Shown one piece after another: positions 59,973 to 64,000 of a DNA stretch of 64,000 bases (positions are counted from its first letter, which is position 1; the number at the start of each line of letters is the position of its first letter). Under the pieces are notes generated by a model. That model had not been told where the DNA came from, did no database searches, and saw nothing but the letters and a program-made list of their open reading frames with translations. The DNA is taken from the NCBI RefSeq assembly GCF_026167665.1, contig NZ_CP098740.1:930001-994000 (forward strand). Direction: 5' to 3'. This DNA comes from Streptomyces drozdowiczii (GTDB lineage: Bacteria; Actinomycetota; Actinomycetes; Streptomycetales; Streptomycetaceae). The position numbers were made by a program, and so were the translations under genes.

Positions 59973-62900
59973 CTACCGGGCGTCCGGCTCCGTTTCCATG
60001 AGCGCCCGCACCTCGGCCGCATGGGTCGCGCCCGCCGGGTAGGGCAGGGCGCGCACCATCTCTTCGGCGCGTCTCAACGCCTCCCGCGCCGCCGCGCCGT
60101 CGCCGAGCCGGTGCAGGGCCAGGGCGAGGACCGTCCGGGCGTCGGCCTCGGCGAGCCGTTCGCCGGTGCGCCCGGCCCGGGCCACCTCGTCGCCCGCGAG
60201 GCGCCGTGCGGCCTCGGGCCGGCCGCAGTGCAGCTCGGCCCAGGCGGCGAACACCGGCACGTCCCGCTCATGGCCCTCCACGGCACGGCGGGCATGGCCC
60301 GGAAGCCCGTCGCGCAGGGCGAGTTCGGCGCGGGCCGCCCGCACCTCGTGGCCCGCCTGCCGGTCCACGAGCCCCGGTGACGACTGCGCGCGGCCCAGCA
60401 GCGCGGCGGCGCCGGGCGCTTCCCCGGTGCGCATCCGGACCAGGGCGAGGGCCGCCAGGGTGTACGGAAGGCACCAGGCGTCGTCCTCCTCGGCGCCCGC
60501 GACCGCCGCCTCGGCGAGGGTGCGCGCGGTGCCGAAGTCCTCCAGGAGCAGCCAGAGTTCGGCGAGGTTGGCCCGTTCGAAGGCGGCGCTCGCCGGGTCG
60601 CCGGACTGCTCCGCGAGGTCGAGGGCCCGCTGCCCGGTGGCGACGGCCTCGCGGAGCTGGCCGCCCCGCCGCTCGTTCTCCCGCAGCGTCGAGAGCACCG
60701 AGCCGAGCAGGGTCGGGTCGCCGTACGCCTCGGCCGGGGGCAGGGCGAGGTCGGCCGCCTCGCGGGCCTCGTCCAGCCGGCCGCTGAGGCCCAGGATGCT
60801 GGCCCGCAGCGAGTGCGCCCGGGCCATCAGCCCCTCCCCCGCCCGGCCGGCCACCCGCCGCCCGGCGGCCACCGCCTGCTGGGCGGCCGGGTAGGCGTCC
60901 TCGTAGCGGCCCTGGATGCGGCACAGCACGGCCTGGGCCAGGTAGTGCCCGGCGGCGGGCTCCGGCGCGGTGTCGGGGGTGACCGGGTGCGCGGCCAGCA
61001 CCTGTCGGCCGGCGTCGGGGAGGCCGGTGCGCCCCAGGGTGTCGGCGAGCCAGGCCGCCGCGAGCACGATGTCCTCGTGGTCGCCGCGCCGGACGAACTC
61101 GTCCAGGGCGAGGCGCAGCACCTCGGCGGCCTGGGCGAAGTTGCCCATGCGGCGCAGCACCTGGCTGTGGGCGAGGCGGGCCCGGGCGGCGTCCACGTCG
61201 AGCCGGGCGACCAGGTCGCGGTAGTAGCGGTCGGCGGTGTCGTTGGCGAAGAGGGCGGCGGCCCGGGCGGCGGCGCGGCGCAGGTACTCGGCGGCGCGCG
61301 GGTCGTCGGCGCGGGTGAAGTGCGAGGCCAGGGTGTCCACGGCGTCGGGGCGGCGGCGGAGCACGGCCTGCGCGAAGGCGCCGTGCAGCTGCCGGCGGCG
61401 GATGGCGGAGAGCTTCTCGTAGCAGGTGAGCCGGACCAGCGGGTGGCGGAAGGTCAGCCCCGCCTCGTGCCGGCCGCCGACCAGGATGTCCCGCTCCTCG
61501 ATGAGCGAGGCGGCCATGGCACGTTCCAGCGCGTCGGTCGCGGCGCCTCCGGTGACGGCGGGGTCGAGCCCGTGGGCCGCGACGTCGAGCAGCTCCGACA
61601 ACGATGTCTCCGGTCCGGCCACGGAGAGCGCCTCGACGATTCTCCGGGCGTGGGGGTCGAGCCGCGCCAGCCGGTCCGCGACGAGCTGCCGGACGCCGTC
61701 CGGGGCGACGGTCCCGGCGCCGTCGGCCATGCCGTGGGCCAGCTCGACGGCGAACAGCGGGTTGCCGAGGGAGAGTTCCCAGATCCGGTCCGGGGTGCCG
61801 GTGGCGGGGGCTGCGGCCGGCCCGACCGTATCGCGTACGACGGCGAGGCATGCCTCCTGGTCCAGGCGCGGCACGTCCTCGCGGACGGCGAGGCCCTGGC
61901 GGGTCAGCGAGGACAGGCCGGCGGAACGCGGGTCGCCGTCGGGTATCTCCTCCTCCCGGCACGTCACGAGGAACCGCCAGCCGTCCGTCTGCGCGGCGCG
62001 CCGGGCCAGGTGGCTCAGCAGCTGGAAGGAGCCCAGGTCTGCGGCGTGCAGGTCGTCCAGCACGATCAGCACCGGCTGCACGGCGGCCAGTTCGCCGAGC
62101 AGCGCGGCCGTGGCGCGGAAGAGGCGGTCGCGCTCCTCCTCGGGGCTGCGTTCGGAGTCGGCGCGGACCCGGCCGAGCGCCGGCAGGAACGCGGCCAGTT
62201 CCGGGTACTCGCCGCCGACGCGGGCGCGTTCCGCCTCGTCGCGTTCGGCGAGCCAGCCGTCCAGGGCCTCGGCGAAGGCGCCGTACGGGGTGTGCCCCTC
62301 CGCGTCGTGTCCGCCGCCCCAGAGGACGGCGGTGCCGGAGGCGGCGGCCTGCCGGGCCACCTCGCCGACCAGCCGGGTCTTGCCGACGCCCGCCTCGCCG
62401 GTGAGCACGGTGACGACGGCGGGCCCGTCCGCCGCGAGCAGCCGCCCGAGCACGGCCTCGCGCCCGCGCAGCGGACCGGCGGCGGGGACCCGGAGCGAGG
62501 CGGGCAGGGAGGGCGCGGACGGCGGTCCGGCGGGCTCCGCCGCGAGTGCGGCGCGGTGCAGGCGCTCGGTCTCCGGGCCCGGCCGTACGCCCAGTTCGGC
62601 GTCGAGGGCCGCCCGGCAGACGTGGTACTGGCGCACCGCGCGGCGGCGCAGCCCGAGCCGGGTGAAGGCGTCGATGAGGACGCGGTGGGCCAGCTCCTCG
62701 GCGGGGTTGTCGTCCAGGAGCCGTTCCGCGAGGGTGACCGCTTCCTTCGGCTCGCCGGCCCGGAGGTGGGCGTCGGCGAGGGCGAGGAGCAGGCGCTCCT
62801 TGAGGTCGGTGAGCTGGGAGCGGCGGCCCTCGGCCCAGTCGGCGTAGCGGTCCTCGGGGAGGAGTTCGCCGGAGAAGCGGTCCAGGGCCTCGCGGAGACC

Positions 62901-63317
62901 GTCCGCACCGCCGGCGGCGAGCGCGGTCCTGGCCTCCTCCTCGGCGCGGTCGGCGTCGATGCGGACGCGGGCGGGGTCGAGGTGGAGCAGCCCGCCTTCC
63001 GAGAGGAGGTACGAGGAGGTGGCGCGGGAGGCGAGTTCCGGCTCCAAGGCCCGGCGGGCGGCGTGCAGGGCGACGCGCAGGCTGCCCTGGGCGGCCTGCG
63101 GGTCGGTGTCGGGCCAGCAGACGTCGATGACCTGCTCGCGGTGGAGCCGGTGTCCGGGTACGACGGCGAGCAGCTTCACCAGGGACTGCGCGGTCTGCCT
63201 CGGCCAGCGCTCGGCCAGGGCCGGACCGCCGTCGCGGGTCACCCGGAATCCACCGAAAAGGCGTATGTGCACCAGGGGCGGGGCCTGGTCCGTGCTGTGT
63301 GTGTGCCGCTCGCTCAT
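59973..63317 (-). CDS. Large SARP-type regulator with BTAD, AAA ATPase and TPR-like regions
   Basis: A 1114-residue regulator. The N-terminal winged-helix (OmpR-like) DNA-binding domain (about 15-110) is followed by a bacterial transcriptional activation domain (about 117-260), an ATPase with Walker A LTGEAGVGKTRLVG (about residue 304) and Walker B VLIVLDDLHAA, and a long alpha-helical C-terminal half of TPR-like repeats (about 640-1100). Large SARPs of this build (AfsR-like) act as global or pathway regulators in Streptomyces. No secondary-metabolite cluster is in view; the neighbour is the convergent sulfatase gene 24 bases away. Confidence 0.93.
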   Translation of the reverse strand: MSERHTHSTDQAPPLVHIRLFGGFRVTRDGGPALAERWPRQTAQSLVKLLAVVPGHRLHREQVIDVCWPDTDPQAAQGSLRVALHAARRALEPELASRATSSYLLSEGGLLHLDPARVRIDADRAEEEARTALAAGGADGLREALDRFSGELLPEDRYADWAEGRRSQLTDLKERLLLALADAHLRAGEPKEAVTLAERLLDDNPAEELAHRVLIDAFTRLGLRRRAVRQYHVCRAALDAELGVRPGPETERLHRAALAAEPAGPPSAPSLPASLRVPAAGPLRGREAVLGRLLAADGPAVVTVLTGEAGVGKTRLVGEVARQAAASGTAVLWGGGHDAEGHTPYGAFAEALDGWLAERDEAERARVGGEYPELAAFLPALGRVRADSERSPEEERDRLFRATAALLGELAAVQPVLIVLDDLHAADLGSFQLLSHLARRAAQTDGWRFLVTCREEEIPDGDPRSAGLSSLTRQGLAVREDVPRLDQEACLAVVRDTVGPAAAPATGTPDRIWELSLGNPLFAVELAHGMADGAGTVAPDGVRQLVADRLARLDPHARRIVEALSVAGPETSLSELLDVAAHGLDPAVTGGAATDALERAMAASLIEERDILVGGRHEAGLTFRHPLVRLTCYEKLSAIRRRQLHGAFAQAVLRRRPDAVDTLASHFTRADDPRAAEYLRRAAARAAALFANDTADRYYRDLVARLDVDAARARLAHSQVLRRMGNFAQAAEVLRLALDEFVRRGDHEDIVLAAAWLADTLGRTGLPDAGRQVLAAHPVTPDTAPEPAAGHYLAQAVLCRIQGRYEDAYPAAQQAVAAGRRVAGRAGEGLMARAHSLRASILGLSGRLDEAREAADLALPPAEAYGDPTLLGSVLSTLRENERRGGQLREAVATGQRALDLAEQSGDPASAAFERANLAELWLLLEDFGTARTLAEAAVAGAEEDDAWCLPYTLAALALVRMRTGEAPGAAALLGRAQSSPGLVDRQAGHEVRAARAELALRDGLPGHARRAVEGHERDVPVFAAWAELHCGRPEAARRLAGDEVARAGRTGERLAEADARTVLALALHRLGDGAAAREALRRAEEMVRALPYPAGATHAAEVRALMETEPDAR

Positions 63318-63342
63318 GAGGCGCCCACTTTAACCGGGCGCG

Positions 63343-63380
63343 CCGCCGCCCCCTCCGGCGAGTGCCGGAGGGGGCGGCGG
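63343..63380 (-). terminator. Strong terminator after the FG-GAP gene
   Basis: A perfect 17-base stem (CCGCCGCCCCCTCCGGC with its complement) and a four-base loop, 20 bases beyond the stop of the broken gene and 25 bases before the SARP start codon. Confidence 0.9.
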
Positions 63381-63400
63381 GACGGGGTGACCGCCTGGGC

Positions 63401-64000
63401 TCAGGAGAGCTTGAGGGCGATCGTGTAGGGGGTGCTGCCGTTGGGCACCGAGTAGCCGCCGCCGATCAGCTCCGCGGTCTGGTTGACACCTCGGTCGTCG
63501 AAGTTGAGCATGACGACCTCGTCCTTGCCGTCACCGTCGAGGTCGCCCGTGACGTAGTTGCGGGCGGCACCGGCGTGCGCCTTGCCGAGCTGCTGGGGTA
63601 CTGCACCTCGCCGGGGAGGATGGCGGGGTCCCAGAGGTAGACGCCGCCGCTGCCGCCGGTGGCGAGCACCTTCTCGCCGTTCGGGGCCGTCACCCAGGTG
63701 GCGAACTGCGCCGGCGGCGTCAGGAAGACGAGGTCCTCCGCGCCCCCGGCCTTGAAGGAGTAGAGGGCCGCGGTGCCGGACGCCAGCAGGGCGCCGTCAC
63801 CGTCGAGGTAGTTGCTGTGGGTCCACAGACCGCCGGTGACCTTGGTGTTCAGCACCTCACCGGTGCGGCCGTCGCGGATCTCCGCGACGTTGAACGGGCT
63901 GAACGCGTCGGTGCCGCCGAGTCCGGAAGGCGCCCAGACGACCCAGGTGTAGACGACGGCGTGGCCGTCCGCGTACGGGATCGCGGGCGAGGCGTACACC
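63401..64000 (-). pseudogene. FG-GAP/VCBS-repeat protein, 3' part, frameshifted
   Basis: Only the C-terminal part of the gene is in the window; the frame runs off the right edge. From the edge it reads YASPAIPYADGHAVVYTWVV down to DPAILPGEVQYP. It then leaves frame near 63595-63598, at a run of four C on the coding strand. With five C, translation continues as QQLGKAHAGAARNYVTGDLD and the calcium-binding-like GDLDGDGKDEVVML repeat to a natural stop at 63401. Such beta-propeller proteins are usually secreted. It is either a real frameshift or a sequencing error in a homopolymer. Confidence 0.75.

Noticed and set aside
59973..63317. Biosynthetic gene cluster implied by a SARP regulator
   Set aside because: No polyketide synthase, NRPS, terpene or RiPP genes are in the window around it. 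The regulator alone does not support a cluster.
1..64000. tRNA, rRNA, IS elements, prophage or integrase genes
   Set aside because: None was recognised on either strand. Gene content and base composition look uniform, with only the control region near 29.2-29.4 kb clearly AT-richer.

Overview
This 64 kb window is very GC-rich chromosomal DNA from an actinomycete, almost certainly Streptomyces. The signs are strong third-position GC, GTG and TTG starts, purine-rich ribosome-binding sites, long GC-rich hairpin terminators and many TetR, LysR, LacI and SARP-type regulators. The ethylmalonyl-CoA gene order matches the block I remember from S. coelicolor, and the formylglycine-generating enzyme resembles the characterised S. 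coelicolor protein. I see no rRNA, tRNA, IS, prophage or CRISPR array.

Layout. 0-11 kb holds a LysR regulator, a methyltransferase, a PAS/GAF/SpoIIE phosphatase with a kinase-like ATPase domain, a DHA2 drug exporter carrying three extra C-terminal repeats, an SRPBCC protein, an Rv2578c-type radical SAM protein behind a LexA-like SOS box, a secreted TAP-type hydrolase and a HEAT-repeat protein. 11-23 kb is the ethylmalonyl-CoA block: a tandem-fused 3-hydroxyacyl-CoA dehydrogenase, TetR, GNAT, ccr, ethylmalonyl-CoA mutase, CoA-ester lyase, MaoC hydratase and methylsuccinyl-CoA dehydrogenase, followed by the phospholipid genes psd and pssA. 23-37 kb is a polysaccharide-utilisation locus: LacI, GH43, a three-gene sugar ABC importer and, divergently, two GH26-like enzymes, a CBM35 glycosidase and a GH87-type alpha-1,3-glucanase. 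Palindromic operator candidates lie between the two arms.

37-42 kb is a five-gene branched-chain amino acid ABC operon with overlapping ORFs. 42-46 kb has a Streptomyces-type palindromic intergenic repeat, glycerate kinase, a Nudix protein, an orphan VapB-like antitoxin, a methyltransferase and a GDT1-family cation exporter preceded by a yybP-ykoY (Mn2+) riboswitch. 46-48 kb is an alkylation-repair pair (Ada-AlkA fusion and Ogt). 48-57 kb is catabolic: TauD-type dioxygenase, MFS transporter, aldehyde dehydrogenase, TetR, acyl-CoA synthetase, TetR and an AidB-like acyl-CoA dehydrogenase. 57-60 kb is a sulfatase module: a short putative leader ORF, formylglycine-generating enzyme and a secreted arylsulfatase. 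The right end holds a large SARP/AAA regulator and the 3' part of an FG-GAP/VCBS gene whose reading frame is broken by one base.

The most distinctive points are the mixed alpha-glucan and GH26-like degradation locus, the manganese riboswitch whose conserved motif contains the stop codon of the upstream gene, the SOS box on the radical SAM gene, the candidate leader peptide ahead of the sulfatase pair, and the transporter fused to carboxypeptidase-regulatory-like repeats. All functional calls come from reading translated sequence and remembered family motifs; no database search was run.
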